Counted from the first letter of the stretch, positions 32,119 to 42,270 are shown. The stretch: 64,000 nt of DNA from an uncultured Verrucomicrobiota bacterium (GCA_937996795.1 CALKUH010000070.1:62001-126000); one strand, 5' to 3'. Notes: a model not told the origin generated them from the sequence alone. Made by a program: numbers and translations.

Positions 32119-33462
32119 TCAATAATCGGACGTGATTTGTTTCAGCGCGCGCAGCATGCGGGCGGGTGCGCGGAACAGGAGCTGGCGGATAAACTGGTCC
32201 ACGGACATTGCGCCCGGTTCCGGCAGCCCCGTGCGCAGCCATTGCGCGAACGCCATTATGGAAAGGCAAAGGCTGTAAACCACGGTGAACCCGTTCCACT
32301 GCCATGATCCCCATGTACGCGCCCAGCCGTGCAGGCTGTCGAGCAGCGCACCCCACGCGATGGGCAGGAATCCCGAGGCCAGGGCGGTCGCGGAGGTGAA
32401 GAGCGCGAGAAAATGACTGCGTCCCTGGGCGGGGACGATGGCCATGAGCAGGCGCAGTTTGCCCAGGCCGTAGAGCGAGACGGAAAGGGCCGATGTGGCC
32501 TGCAACAGGACGACCAAGGCGAGGTTGAGCGGGATAATCGTGGCGGACAAGGCTATCCAGCAGGCGTAGTGCGCGAGGTGCGACGCGCCGGCGATGGCGA
32601 GCAGGGGGCGGCTTCCAACGCGATCCACCCAACGCCCAAACATCATGAGCCAGCAGACGGCAAGGATCGACGTCAGCGCGCTCATGCCGAGCATGAAGCG
32701 GTCGTTCACCGCATGGTGGTCGCGCAGCAGGGGAATCCAGAACACCCCCGAACCCGCGTGTGCCGCCAGGGTGGCGAGGTCGTAGGCCAGCAGCTTCCTG
32801 AACGGCTTGTGGCGCAGCATGGCCCGCCAGGGCGGCGCGAAGCGATGATGAGATTCGGGAGGAACCGGAACGTCCGGAATCCGCTTCAGGAAAAGCAAGC
32901 TGAGGGAACCGCCCACCGCGGCCACGAGAAACAGGCCCGCGTAGGCGGCGGTTCCCGCATCCGAATCCATCCACCACATGGCCAGCAGGAATACGGCCAG
33001 TCCGGTAAGGGTGTTCAGCATCTGTTCGCGCGCGAGATAGCGGCCCCGCACATCCTCCGGGATCCATTGCGACAGCCAGGGCAGCCAGCCACACATGGAA
33101 ATGCCGCGCGAGGCGTTGAAGCAAAAAAGAAGCGCCAGCATCAGCAGGATACGCGCCGATGCCGGGAGGGCGGTGGGCAGCAGCGGAACGGCCGCCATGC
33201 CGAACAGAAACACCGTGCGAACACACCAGCCGCCCAGCACGAACCGCCGATAGCCCCATCGTTCGACATGCGCGGAGGCTGGAAGTTGCAGCAGGGACAA
33301 CAACGGGGGCAGGGCGGCAAGAAGGCCCAGTGTGGTGGCCGTGGCGCCGAGCTGCTTGAAATACAACAGCATGGGGGTGCCAAGGGACAACGTGATGGGG
33401 ATCACGTTGAACGCGGCGAAGGCCAGTCCATTGCCCGCCCCCGGGGGAAGAGGCTTGTTCAT
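32119..33462 (-). CDS. Major facilitator superfamily transporter
   Basis: The 447-residue product has about 12 hydrophobic segments, for example PITLSLGTPMLLYFKQLGA and ALLFCFNASRGISMCGWLPWLSQWI. A cytoplasmic loop ERWGYRRFVLGG fits the MFS motif A region. The specific substrate cannot be read. As the last gene of a glycan operon, 6 bp after the beta-helix protein, it probably imports a mono- or oligosaccharide. It is the only transporter that I see in the carbohydrate region. Confidence 0.85.
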   Translation of the reverse strand: MNKPLPPGAGNGLAFAAFNVIPITLSLGTPMLLYFKQLGATATTLGLLAALPPLLSLLQLPASAHVERWGYRRFVLGGWCVRTVFLFGMAAVPLLPTALPASARILLMLALLFCFNASRGISMCGWLPWLSQWIPEDVRGRYLAREQMLNTLTGLAVFLLAMWWMDSDAGTAAYAGLFLVAAVGGSLSLLFLKRIPDVPVPPESHHRFAPPWRAMLRHKPFRKLLAYDLATLAAHAGSGVFWIPLLRDHHAVNDRFMLGMSALTSILAVCWLMMFGRWVDRVGSRPLLAIAGASHLAHYACWIALSATIIPLNLALVVLLQATSALSVSLYGLGKLRLLMAIVPAQGRSHFLALFTSATALASGFLPIAWGALLDSLHGWARTWGSWQWNGFTVVYSLCLSIMAFAQWLRTGLPEPGAMSVDQFIRQLLFRAPARMLRALKQITSDY

Positions 33463-33468
33463 GTGGGT

Positions 33469-36400
33469 TCAGGGAATGACGCGCGGACGAAAGTAGCGTT
33501 GCGTGTTGGGTCCAAGTTCGAGAAGAGGGAGTTCCCACGTGTTCCAGCCGTGGTCGTCCGCGTTGTTGGGAATGCTGTTCGTGAGGAGCGTAATCCACTG
33601 CTGCGCGCCGTCGAGCTCGGTCGCGGTGTCCATGCTCCAGGGCATCCCCGGGCCATAGACCCCACCCTGCCAGTGGATGCGCCACGTGAGACCGGTTTGC
33701 GAGAAGCCGACCACGCGGAGTCGCGAAGCTGCGTCGCCAGGGTGTGTGCCGGCCCAGAACTCCTCCCAGCCCGCCGCGCCATCGCCGTCCGCATCCGCCT
33801 CGTCCATCGCATCAAAATCATTGGTGACGCCCATGGCGCGCCACCACCAATGCGGAATGCTGCGCGCCGTCTGGTTGGTCCCGTTGCTGGCCGCTGTGAA
33901 GGGGAAGCTGGGCTGCGTCCAGATGCGGGTATGTCCATTGCTGGCGCAAAGGGCCGCGAAGTAGCGCAGTCCCGGCGTCAGGTTGGTCGCGTTGAGCGAA
34001 ATCCGCCTCCATGCGTCGCTGATGGTGCCCCAGGCGGCGGAGCGGGCCCACTGCGTTTCGTTCGTGCCGGCATCCCAAGGCCCCCAATAGGCGGTGACCT
34101 GGACATTCGTCAGAAATCCGCTCACGTCCGCGTGGAGGGAGGCGCTGGTGTTGGTCACCGCCGTTGCGCCGAGGTTGCCCATGCCCGGATTGTCCGGCAA
34201 AAACCATTTGCGGCGCAAGTACGCGTGCAGGAGGGAAAAATTGGTGGAGGCGAGCGGGCCGCGAATGGCGATGAGTTCCGCGATGTCGCCCGCCAGCGGA
34301 TTGGCGATCGAATTCCCGCGCCGGCCGACATACAGCGGCGTGTTGTTCGTGAAGGAGGCGGTTGCGTCCGCGCTGGTGCTGGTGACGTGGACGCCCGCCT
34401 CGAACGCGCGCCACTCCGTGGCCGTTCGGCTCCAGGCGCGGACACGCAGGTCGCCGCGCGCGCGGCCCAGATAATTCGTGGAACCCCAGCGGAACTGATC
34501 GGGTTGCTGGCCGAGTTCCCAGTCGCCATTACCGCCGAAGGATCCCTTGGCCATCACGGTGCGCGCCGGGGCCGGCGAGGAATAGACGGCGATCAAGGTG
34601 AAGGGGTCGGCGCCGAACCGGCCGGCGAGCCCATTGGTCGCCGCGAGCCAGTTGGTCGGCGAAAAACGCAGCAGGGGAAGGCCGTTCCATGCCGCGGTCA
34701 CCGCGGCGGGGCGCAACGCCTCGTTGGTTTGCAGCAGGTGGAAGTGATTCGTTGATTGGTCCGGCCAGGCGGAAACCGGCCCGTCGTTGGTCAACCCGGC
34801 GGCATCATACCAGAAGTGCACCGACGGCACGTCGAGCACGCTCCACGGCGGCACCTCCAGCACGTCCGACCACGCGGAGCGCAGGCCGTCCACGCTGGAC
34901 GTGGCGGCGACGCGGAAAAAATAGCGCGTGTCGAATGTCCACGGCGCCTCCACGCGCGTACTGTCCGCGGGCTGTTCCGTCAGGGCGGAAAATCCATCGG
35001 GCGACCCGATCGCCCGTTCCACGACGAAACCCGTTTCCTCCGCGAAGTCATCCTCCCACGTCACCTCCAGGATGCCGTTGGCACGCGAGGCGCGGAGCGG
35101 CCCGGGTTTGTCATGCAGGCCGAACCGTGTGCGAAAAACCGTCGCAACGGGTCTGGACGTGCCACCCGCGCTGACCGCCTGCACCCACACGTGGAAATGG
35201 GTCTGGGACGTGAGATTGCTCAGCGTCAGGCCGGTGGCGGTGGTGGAGGCGAACGCGAGTTCCGGGCGCGGGTCGTTTGTTGCCACGAAAACCTTAAACT
35301 CGGTTTCTGTGAGGCTGCGATGCCGCCACGTCAGCGCGGCCGATGATCCCGTAATGTTGGTGACCGACAGGGCGTCCGGTGGGTCCAGCGTAAACAGCGC
35401 GTTCAGGAAATCGTCCGGTCCCAGCGCCGCGCGTGAGAGGCGGAATTCGTCCAGCCGGCCCGGCCAGCGGTTTTCATTGAGCACGGCGGGCGAGGACGTG
35501 GTTTTGCGCGCGCCGATCGCGAAGCGGTTGTTTTGGGACAGTCCCCCGAGCCCCGGCGTTTCGGCCCGCCGCACGCCGTCAACATAAAGCCGCAAGTGTC
35601 CGGATGCCCCAACGTCATGATCCCAGACCGCCGCCACATGATGCCATTGGCCGTCGATGTATCCATCCGGCGTGATGGCCGCACTGAGGTGGGGACCGTC
35701 ATCGGCAAGAAAAATGAGTTGGCCGGCCACATTCATCACGAGATGCCACCCGGTGAAGGAGAAGTCCGGCGCGAACGCCGCGCCGTGCCGCGTCGTCGCG
35801 ATCACCACATCCTGCGTGGGGTTATCGTCCACGCGCATCCAGCCCTCCAGCGTGAACGATTTCCAGTCCGCCATTTCGACTTCCGGTCGCACGCCGCCAT
35901 CGAGGATGGGCCGCTCCAACGAACCGGCATTAAGCGCCGGCGCCCGTCCGTGGCGGAAGGGTCCGGGTTCAGGCCGCGGCACCGGGTCCGCCGCCTTCAG
36001 CGCCGAATAGGTCCCCGTGACGGCGCTCACGTGCGCGTTTCCAACCTGGTCCGCCTGCGTCGGCAGGGCCTGGTCCAGCGTCCAGTAGGCCGCCGTGCGC
36101 GGGAAAGGAAACCCCGGAAGCAAACCGATGCGGGTCCGGTGCAACAGGGCCTCGTCGTAATCGGGCAGCCAGCTGCAATTCGTAAAATGCTGGTTCGGGT
36201 TCTGGTTTCCGCGGAAGGGTTCCGCCTGCACGCGGGCGATGTCGATGTGTTCGAAGCGCTGGTATTCCGAACTCAGCGGATGGTCCATAAAGATGCCGTT
36301 GGGCCCATGGTCCTGCATGCTCGGATGGGCGTAGACCTCACGCACCACCAGGTGACGCCAAAGGTTGGTGGTCCGGTCGGACGGAGCGCTGAGCGACGCG

Positions 36401-37869
36401 CCATGGATCGCGCCCATGTCGCCGCTGTCCGAACCCACGCGATGGATGAGCAGGTGACTGAATTCGTTGTTGAAGCTCGGGTGCCCGCCGACATCGGGGA
36501 CCAGGTTTTCCGAGTTGTAATGTCCGCGCAGCGTGACGCCGTACCTTGGCGCGTTGAACATCTCGCAGTGCGACACGCGGACGTTGTTCACGTTGAACAG
36601 CATCACCCCTCCGTTGTAGACGGCATGAATCGGCTCCTCGCCGATGTCGTGGATGAGGCAGTTCTCAATGATGTTGAATTCATTGAGCCGGTTCGCGGGT
36701 TGGGTCCACCGGTTGTAGGCATTCAGCAGCAGGATGCCGCCCATGCCCGCGCGTTCGATCCAGCAATTCCGGATCGACGAATGGCGCAACCGGGCCTGTC
36801 CGAAGATCGCGAGGCTGCCCGCGTTGGCGAAACGGCACGCTTCGATCACGATGTTCTCCGCGTGTTGCAGGCGCACCATGCCGTGCAGCGCATTCGGATC
36901 CGGCTCCCCATACCGGGTGTAGCGGAAGGTGAATCCGGAGAGCGTGATGTTGCTCGCTAGCGCCTCGATGCCGCCGACGATGTTCAGCAGCGTGAGCGGG
37001 GCCGGCGCGCGGAGGTCGGATTCGTTGGGATCGCCGTGCAGCGGGAGGTAGTACAACGTCGCACTCGCCGCGTCGTGGAAAAATTCGCCCGGCTGGTCGA
37101 GCAATTCGGGCACGCCCTGAACGAAGTAGCGGTCCTCCTGGCCGATCCAGCCGTTGGTGGTCAGGATGGGATTGACCTGGAGCCGGCGGGCGGGGCTGTC
37201 CACCGCGAGCAGCGCGCGGACCGTCATGCCCCAGTCGCGCCGCTGGGCGGGCGTGTCGCTGAAGTTCCAGTGCACGACCTCCGCGCCGCTGGTGAGTGTC
37301 CACGCGCCGGGATCAAGCTGGCCGGCCTTGTACACGAGGCTCGACGCGTTGCCGCTCTCGCTCTGGAGATAATCGCCGAAGTGGATCGGGTGGGCTGCCG
37401 TGTTGGCGGTGGGGCGATCCGGGAAGCGCGCCTTCCATGCCCGCCGGCCATTGTCGTACAGAGAGCCCACGGTCCACGTCACATTCGTGAGTTTCCAGAT
37501 CCCGTTGCTGTGCGCGGTCCAGCCGACGAGGCGGGGCGCGCCCACGAACACCGTGGAACCGGGCTCTCCGGCGGATCGATAGATGACGCGGTGACCGTCG
37601 CGGCCCGAATCCTGCGTCGAGAAGGTCAGGTTGTTCGTGAGGCTGTATTCGCCGGGCGCGAACAGCACCTCCACGTCGCCGGCCAGCGGGCCGTTGGTGC
37701 TGAACAACAGGCGGACGCGGTCGCGCGCGCCCTGCAGCGAGGCGAGCGGCTCGGCTTCCGAGCCGGGGTGCGCGTCATCGCCGTGCGGCGCCACCTGGAA
37801 GCGATGGGCCACCTGCGCGTGGCTGTCCGCCAGGGCGCAGAGCGACAGACTGAACAGCAACCACCTCAT
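33469..37869 (-). CDS. Giant secreted right-handed beta-helix/LamG/FN3 protein, GH141-like
   Basis: The 1466-residue product has a signal peptide MRWLLFSLSLCALADSHAQ. Residues of about 20-620 form a parallel beta-helix with the opening FQVAPHGDDAHPGSEAEPLASLQGARD and DSGRDGHRVIYRSAGEPG...IWKL, as in GH141-like fucosidase/xylanase-type proteins. A LamG domain follows (SFTLEGWMRVDDNPTQ to GQWHHVAAVWDHD), then one or two fibronectin-III-like modules (PDALSVTNITGSSAALTWRHRS), a further jelly-roll-like region and a C-terminal DADGDGAAGWEEFWAGTHPGD motif. Its start overlaps the stop of the upstream esterase (ATGA). The enzymatic class is inferred from the beta-helix N-terminus only. Confidence 0.78.
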   Translation of the reverse strand: MRWLLFSLSLCALADSHAQVAHRFQVAPHGDDAHPGSEAEPLASLQGARDRVRLLFSTNGPLAGDVEVLFAPGEYSLTNNLTFSTQDSGRDGHRVIYRSAGEPGSTVFVGAPRLVGWTAHSNGIWKLTNVTWTVGSLYDNGRRAWKARFPDRPTANTAAHPIHFGDYLQSESGNASSLVYKAGQLDPGAWTLTSGAEVVHWNFSDTPAQRRDWGMTVRALLAVDSPARRLQVNPILTTNGWIGQEDRYFVQGVPELLDQPGEFFHDAASATLYYLPLHGDPNESDLRAPAPLTLLNIVGGIEALASNITLSGFTFRYTRYGEPDPNALHGMVRLQHAENIVIEACRFANAGSLAIFGQARLRHSSIRNCWIERAGMGGILLLNAYNRWTQPANRLNEFNIIENCLIHDIGEEPIHAVYNGGVMLFNVNNVRVSHCEMFNAPRYGVTLRGHYNSENLVPDVGGHPSFNNEFSHLLIHRVGSDSGDMGAIHGASLSAPSDRTTNLWRHLVVREVYAHPSMQDHGPNGIFMDHPLSSEYQRFEHIDIARVQAEPFRGNQNPNQHFTNCSWLPDYDEALLHRTRIGLLPGFPFPRTAAYWTLDQALPTQADQVGNAHVSAVTGTYSALKAADPVPRPEPGPFRHGRAPALNAGSLERPILDGGVRPEVEMADWKSFTLEGWMRVDDNPTQDVVIATTRHGAAFAPDFSFTGWHLVMNVAGQLIFLADDGPHLSAAITPDGYIDGQWHHVAAVWDHDVGASGHLRLYVDGVRRAETPGLGGLSQNNRFAIGARKTTSSPAVLNENRWPGRLDEFRLSRAALGPDDFLNALFTLDPPDALSVTNITGSSAALTWRHRSLTETEFKVFVATNDPRPELAFASTTATGLTLSNLTSQTHFHVWVQAVSAGGTSRPVATVFRTRFGLHDKPGPLRASRANGILEVTWEDDFAEETGFVVERAIGSPDGFSALTEQPADSTRVEAPWTFDTRYFFRVAATSSVDGLRSAWSDVLEVPPWSVLDVPSVHFWYDAAGLTNDGPVSAWPDQSTNHFHLLQTNEALRPAAVTAAWNGLPLLRFSPTNWLAATNGLAGRFGADPFTLIAVYSSPAPARTVMAKGSFGGNGDWELGQQPDQFRWGSTNYLGRARGDLRVRAWSRTATEWRAFEAGVHVTSTSADATASFTNNTPLYVGRRGNSIANPLAGDIAELIAIRGPLASTNFSLLHAYLRRKWFLPDNPGMGNLGATAVTNTSASLHADVSGFLTNVQVTAYWGPWDAGTNETQWARSAAWGTISDAWRRISLNATNLTPGLRYFAALCASNGHTRIWTQPSFPFTAASNGTNQTARSIPHWWWRAMGVTNDFDAMDEADADGDGAAGWEEFWAGTHPGDAASRLRVVGFSQTGLTWRIHWQGGVYGPGMPWSMDTATELDGAQQWITLLTNSIPNNADDHGWNTWELPLLELGPNTQRYFRPRVIP

Positions 37870-38762
37870 GGAGTGCCATCCGCGCCGGCGTTCAGCGCGC
37901 GATAGGCGTCGGCAAACCGGAGCCCGAGGGTCCACAGCCCCTGCGAATTGAAGTGGATGCCCTCGATCGTCGGCAGGTCCTCACAGGGGATCACGCGCAA
38001 GTGCGGTGTTTGCCGTTCAGCTGCGCGCAGGCCCTCCTTGATGGCTTTCACGTTGGCGTCCGGTCCCGCAATGTGAAAATCCATGACCAGCGCCGGAAGC
38101 CCGGGCGCCTCCAGGTCGTTGCGCAGGTTGGCCACCAGTTGCTGCAAACGGGCCTGGTATTGCCGGCTGGCGCGCAGACTTTTGACGTCGCTTTCGTTTT
38201 GCAGCCAGAGGAATCCGGACAGGTGGACGGCCGCGACGTCGTCGCGCGCCTGGAGCTGGGCGACGGCGCGTTTGGTGGACTGCACGAGTTCGTTGTAGAG
38301 GTGGCGGACCTGGCCCTGTTTGTTTTTCAGCTTCGCGAGTTTGTTCAGCTCGTTGAGGTCGTCGAGAAACCCGGGCCGCTGGTGGTCTTTCTCCCACGCC
38401 ACGATCGGGGTCCCGACGCTGATGGCCGTCTTGCAGATGGCGACAAGGTCGTCCGGGTGCTGTTCCCGCAGCGCGCGCGCAAAGCTGAGCTCGACGCCGA
38501 ACCCCTCGTCGCGCGTGCGCCCCTTTCCGCGGCTGTTCGCCGGGAGCGGGAGCCAGTCGCGTTCGCCGAAGTGAATCAGCGCGTGGGGAACCGGCGCCCG
38601 CTGCGCGGGTTCCAAGTCGGCGAGCTGGCCCCGCCCGCGCGCGTTCGACTGCCCGGAGAGAATAAACACGCGCGCCACCCGGGCGGTTTCGGACCACCCG
38701 CATTCGGCGCAGAGCAGGAGCGCCAGCAGGCCGCCGCCGAACAGGGTGTGCGCGCGCTTCAC
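37866..38762 (-). CDS. SASA-type carbohydrate acetylesterase
   Basis: In this 298-residue product a GTG start at 38762 overlaps the preceding stop as GTGA, with GGAGCG upstream. The signal peptide is VKRAHTLFGGGLLALLLCAECGWS. The SASA (sialate O-acetylesterase, DUF303) core begins VFILSGQSNARGRGQ with the nucleophile Ser, and the C-terminal EGIHFNSQGLWTLGLRFAD supplies the catalytic Asp/His region. It is an exported esterase removing O-acetyl groups from the target polymer. Four SASA-like domains lie in the carbohydrate region. Confidence 0.85.
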   Translation of the reverse strand: MKRAHTLFGGGLLALLLCAECGWSETARVARVFILSGQSNARGRGQLADLEPAQRAPVPHALIHFGERDWLPLPANSRGKGRTRDEGFGVELSFARALREQHPDDLVAICKTAISVGTPIVAWEKDHQRPGFLDDLNELNKLAKLKNKQGQVRHLYNELVQSTKRAVAQLQARDDVAAVHLSGFLWLQNESDVKSLRASRQYQARLQQLVANLRNDLEAPGLPALVMDFHIAGPDANVKAIKEGLRAAERQTPHLRVIPCEDLPTIEGIHFNSQGLWTLGLRFADAYRALNAGADGTP

Positions 38763-40771
38763 GGGCGCTCCTTTAACGGTATGCCGCGGCGCACGGCAAC
38801 GGCCTCCGGCACGACGCGGTCCAGGTTGCGCACGCTGACGTAGGGCACGAAGCCGATGGAGCGCATGGACTGGTAGGCGTCGCGAATGACCTCGGGGCGG
38901 GTCGCGTAGTCGACGCCGAGCACCACCTTGCCGGCCTTGTGCAGCGCGTGGGCGTTGTCCCGGTTTTCCCGGCACCAGTCGGCGTCGGCGGGCTTGTCAT
39001 GGGCGATGTAGAACACCGATTCGAGCCCGATCCCGTCCACCGCGTCGAGGTAGGCGTCGTTCGGCGTCCCGCTCCAGTAGGACCACGTGTACAGCTCCGG
39101 GCAGTTCTGGGGGACGACCAGGAAGTCCGGATCGTGCGCCTTCGCATAGCGGGAGATGCGCTCGATCAGCGCCACCATGCGGCGGGCCAGGTCCTCGCGC
39201 GTGACGCCCGGCTCCGCGGCCTCCAGCGGGATTTCCTCGTAGGCCGTGATCAGGTCCAGATACGCGCCGTCAAACCCCGCCGCCAGCGCGCGGTCGATGC
39301 GTCCGCGCACGACGGGCCACCAGTCCTCCGCCCAGAATTTCACGAAGTATTCATCGGGCCAGCCCTCGACTTTTGCCGATTTGAGGGCCGCCGGCACGGC
39401 GTTCCACTCCGGGCGGTAGGTTTCAATGGAGCCGATGGCGAAGTAGGCCAGCGCCAAGCAGCCGCGCGCCTGGAGGGCGCCGATCTCCCCGCGGGTGAAG
39501 TAGTCCTCACCGCCGTCGCGCGTCAAGTCGATGACGGCCAGGTCAAAGCCGCCCTCCATGAGTTCGTCCAGCCGCTGGCGCCGGTAGTTCGTCAGATGAA
39601 AGACCCAGTTCGTGACGCGGTGCAGGCGGCCGCCGGGTTGGTTCACGACGCGCGCCGCGGCTTCGGCGGCCCGGCGGCCCGCCTCGAGTTTGCGCCGCGG
39701 ATGGATGTCCCCGGGCTCGCCCAGGTCGAACAGGTCCGCGATGGCGGTGTGCGGGGTGTCGCGCACGACGCGCGCCTGCGCCTCGCGCACCAGCTGCCAT
39801 GCGCGTTGCGCGGTCTGATTCGGCGCAGCGTAATGCGGAAGCTGCAGGACCACGATGGGCAGGTCGGGACGCTGGAATCCGTCGCGCAGCGCGTCAACCA
39901 ACCTCGACAGCCAGAGGTCGTATTCCTCCGCCTGTTCAACCGAGTCGGCATCGGACTCGCCTTGATACCACGCCACGCCCGTCAGCGGAATGTCCGCCAG
40001 CGGCTCCAGCAATTCGCGGTGCAGCGCGGCGGGCGCGGCGCGCGCCAGTCCCCAGCGCGCCAGGCGATGCTCGCCATAGGGACGGAAGTCCCTCGCATCC
40101 TCGTCCGCCGCCGCGCGCACATCCGGATCATCAACCAGCGTGCGCAGGCGGGCTGCGCGCGGGGTCTCCGGGAAGAACGCCGGAGGCATCCAGGCGTCGA
40201 TCGACGTCCCGCCGCGGGCCGCGACCAGCAGGCCGATGGGTTGATCCCCGCCCGCCTGCGCCCGCTCAGCGGCCAGCGCCCAGGCGATGGCCGAAATCCC
40301 GTCCGCCGCCGCGGGCGTTACGATTTTCCATTCCGTGCCCGTCCACCGGCGGATCGTCCGTTCCGCGCCGAGGGCGCGCAGGTCCTCCGCCTCCGCGGTT
40401 TCGCGGACTGACATGGCCATGTTGGATTGGCCCGCGCACAGCCAGACTTCGCCGACGGTGACATCGTGCGCCGTCAGGACGAGATTGGTCCCGCTCCGGC
40501 AGGTGAGGGTGCCCTTCGTGCCGGGTTTCATGGGCGGGAGGCGCACCTGCCACGCGCCCGTGTCGTCGGGCAGGGCCGCGGCGGTGTGGCCCGCGTATTC
40601 GAAGGCCAGGGGCAGGTTCGCCGGCGCGAAGCCGCGCAGCGGGATCGGCTGGTGGGCGGGCAAGACCGCATGGTCCTGCAGCCAGTGCGGCCAGGAGGTC
40701 TCGTGCGGCTGGCTGGACGCGGATGTTATGGAGAGACCGATCACTGCGCAAGCTGCCCATCCGGAATGCAT
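38759..40771 (-). CDS. Fused SASA acetylesterase and GH114-like glycosidase
   Basis: The 670-residue product has a signal peptide MHSGWAACAVIGLSITSASS. Residues of roughly 20-385 are a sialate O-acetylesterase with VWLCAGQSNMAM (nucleophile Ser). The C-terminal about 270 residues form a TIM barrel of the GH114/MJ1477-TM1410 type, with TNYRRQRLDELMEGGFDLAVIDLTRDG, ALAYFAIGSIETYRPEW and AAGFDGAYLDLITAYEEI. GH114 includes endo-alpha-1,4-polygalactosaminidases. The start at 40771 is chosen from the signal peptide. Operator B lies about 60 bp upstream. The fusion couples deacetylation with backbone cleavage. Confidence 0.82.
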   Translation of the reverse strand: MHSGWAACAVIGLSITSASSQPHETSWPHWLQDHAVLPAHQPIPLRGFAPANLPLAFEYAGHTAAALPDDTGAWQVRLPPMKPGTKGTLTCRSGTNLVLTAHDVTVGEVWLCAGQSNMAMSVRETAEAEDLRALGAERTIRRWTGTEWKIVTPAAADGISAIAWALAAERAQAGGDQPIGLLVAARGGTSIDAWMPPAFFPETPRAARLRTLVDDPDVRAAADEDARDFRPYGEHRLARWGLARAAPAALHRELLEPLADIPLTGVAWYQGESDADSVEQAEEYDLWLSRLVDALRDGFQRPDLPIVVLQLPHYAAPNQTAQRAWQLVREAQARVVRDTPHTAIADLFDLGEPGDIHPRRKLEAGRRAAEAAARVVNQPGGRLHRVTNWVFHLTNYRRQRLDELMEGGFDLAVIDLTRDGGEDYFTRGEIGALQARGCLALAYFAIGSIETYRPEWNAVPAALKSAKVEGWPDEYFVKFWAEDWWPVVRGRIDRALAAGFDGAYLDLITAYEEIPLEAAEPGVTREDLARRMVALIERISRYAKAHDPDFLVVPQNCPELYTWSYWSGTPNDAYLDAVDGIGLESVFYIAHDKPADADWCRENRDNAHALHKAGKVVLGVDYATRPEVIRDAYQSMRSIGFVPYVSVRNLDRVVPEAVAVRRGIPLKERP

Positions 40772-40832
40772 GATTGTACGCCCATTCGCGCCGCCGTTTT
40801 TGCGCGAAAAAAGAACGCTACTCCCTTGATTA

Positions 40833-40842
40833 TGACATGTCA
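40833..40842. promoter_or_regulatory. Operator site B, TGACATGTCA, between divergent operons
   Basis: This is a perfect 10-bp palindrome between the leftward esterase-GH114 operon and the rightward six-hairpin glycosidase. On the minus strand it reads TTGACA-17 bp-TAGCGT, so it contains a -35 hexamer for the leftward operon. Confidence 0.72.
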
Positions 40843-40860
40843 AAACATTAGGGTGCCGAC

Positions 40861-42240
40861 ATGCAAGCCTGTCGATGGAGCGCGATGGCGGTCGGAATGG
40901 TGCTGTGGACGGTGGGGGCGGGGTGGGCCGCGGACGCGCCCGCGTTTCTGCACGAACAGCCGTCGCTGCGTCTCGCGGCGGAGTTGGTCGCCGACGACCT
41001 GCGCACGATCCATCTGCGCGATCTTCCGGCGCCCGTCCCGGCCAACGGGACGCGCCTGTCGCGTGCCACGCCGCTCACGCAGCGGCTGTGGGAAATCGCG
41101 CTCGCAAATGTCGAAAGCAACGTCGTGGAAACGGAAAACGGGCGGTACTTCGGCGCCGGCACCAAATTCGGCCCGCGCGTGTACACGCGCGACATCAGCT
41201 TTGCCGGCGTGCTGGGGCTCAACCAGCTCTATCCCGGGCTGATGAAGAGCTCGCTGGAGGTGACCCGCCGTCTGCGCTTCAAACTCGGCCTGCGGGTCTC
41301 GCGAGGCTATGCCGTGCCGGGCATCGACGCGAAGTGGGAAGAGCTGGATCTGGAGGAGCGCGAGTACCTGCAGCAGTTCCACTCCAACTCCTACACGCGG
41401 CGGACCGATGATGTAATCTGGCTGTGGGCGGCGGGGGATCTGTTCGACCGGCATCCGCAGCTGGCGGATTACGCCTGGTTGTATGCCACGGGCGAGCGCT
41501 GCTTTCGCGAGTTCTACGACCCGTTTTTCGATCCAGCTGACGGCCTGTACCGAGGGCAGGCGACGTTCGTGGACATCCATTTCTTCACGCACAAGACCGG
41601 CGGCTACCCGCAGTCGTATTCCGTGCAGGACTGCGTTCGCGTGAAGGCGCTGTCGCTGAATTGCCTGTATGTGCGCGGCCTCGAAGTGATGAGCCGGGCC
41701 GCCCGCGAACTCGGGCGTCCGGAGGAGGCCGCGGTGTGGCAGGCGCGCGCGGAGCGCCTGCGGCGCGCGATTTCCGATCGCCTGCGCAATGAGAACGGGC
41801 AACTCGTTTATTTCAAGGGACCTGACGGCGTGTTGCAGGAACGCCGCGACGCCCTTGGCCTCGCGCTGGCGGTTTTGTTTGACGTCGTGACCGGCGACGA
41901 CGCGCGCCGGCAGCTCGCGGACTACCCGGTCACCGCGGCCGGGGTGCCGCTCTTTCATCCCTTCTTCGACCACGAGGCGCGGATCTACCACAATCATGCG
42001 GCGTGGCCGTTCGTGGATACCCTCTTCCTGACGGCGTACGAAAAGGCGTTCGGCGTGGATCGGACGGCCGAGAACGCGGCATTGCTCGCCCGTACCTGCG
42101 TGGGCAACGGCTCGTTTCATGAGGTGGTGGACCTCCAGACGAAAGAACCCAAGGGCTCCGGCGCACAGCTCTGGAGCGCCGCGGCCTTCATCCAGGTCTG
42201 TCGCCGCGCCGGCCTCGTCGCGGCGCCCGCCGTGCATTGA
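40861..42240 (+). CDS. Secreted six-hairpin glycosidase superfamily protein
   Basis: The 459-residue product has a signal peptide MQACRWSAMAVGMVLWTVGA. The mature part is an (alpha/alpha)6-barrel-like sequence with YFGAGTKFGPRVYTRDISFAGVLGLNQLYPG, TRRTDDVIWLWAAGDLFDRH and FHPFFDHEARIYHNHAAWPFVDT. It resembles GH37/GH63/GH78-type six-hairpin enzymes, with conserved Asp and Glu in the helical hairpins, but I cannot assign a CAZy family. Operator B lies 18 bp upstream of the ATG. It is probably an exo-acting enzyme of the same glycan system. Confidence 0.7.
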   Translation: MQACRWSAMAVGMVLWTVGAGWAADAPAFLHEQPSLRLAAELVADDLRTIHLRDLPAPVPANGTRLSRATPLTQRLWEIALANVESNVVETENGRYFGAGTKFGPRVYTRDISFAGVLGLNQLYPGLMKSSLEVTRRLRFKLGLRVSRGYAVPGIDAKWEELDLEEREYLQQFHSNSYTRRTDDVIWLWAAGDLFDRHPQLADYAWLYATGERCFREFYDPFFDPADGLYRGQATFVDIHFFTHKTGGYPQSYSVQDCVRVKALSLNCLYVRGLEVMSRAARELGRPEEAAVWQARAERLRRAISDRLRNENGQLVYFKGPDGVLQERRDALGLALAVLFDVVTGDDARRQLADYPVTAAGVPLFHPFFDHEARIYHNHAAWPFVDTLFLTAYEKAFGVDRTAENAALLARTCVGNGSFHEVVDLQTKEPKGSGAQLWSAAAFIQVCRRAGLVAAPAVH

Positions 42241-42270
42241 CGCCGCTCCCCGCGGTCTGCTAGCGTCTGC

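Noticed and set aside
32329..34755. 808-residue plus-strand open frame
   Set aside because: It is antisense to the MFS and giant beta-helix genes, with composition bias and no motifs.
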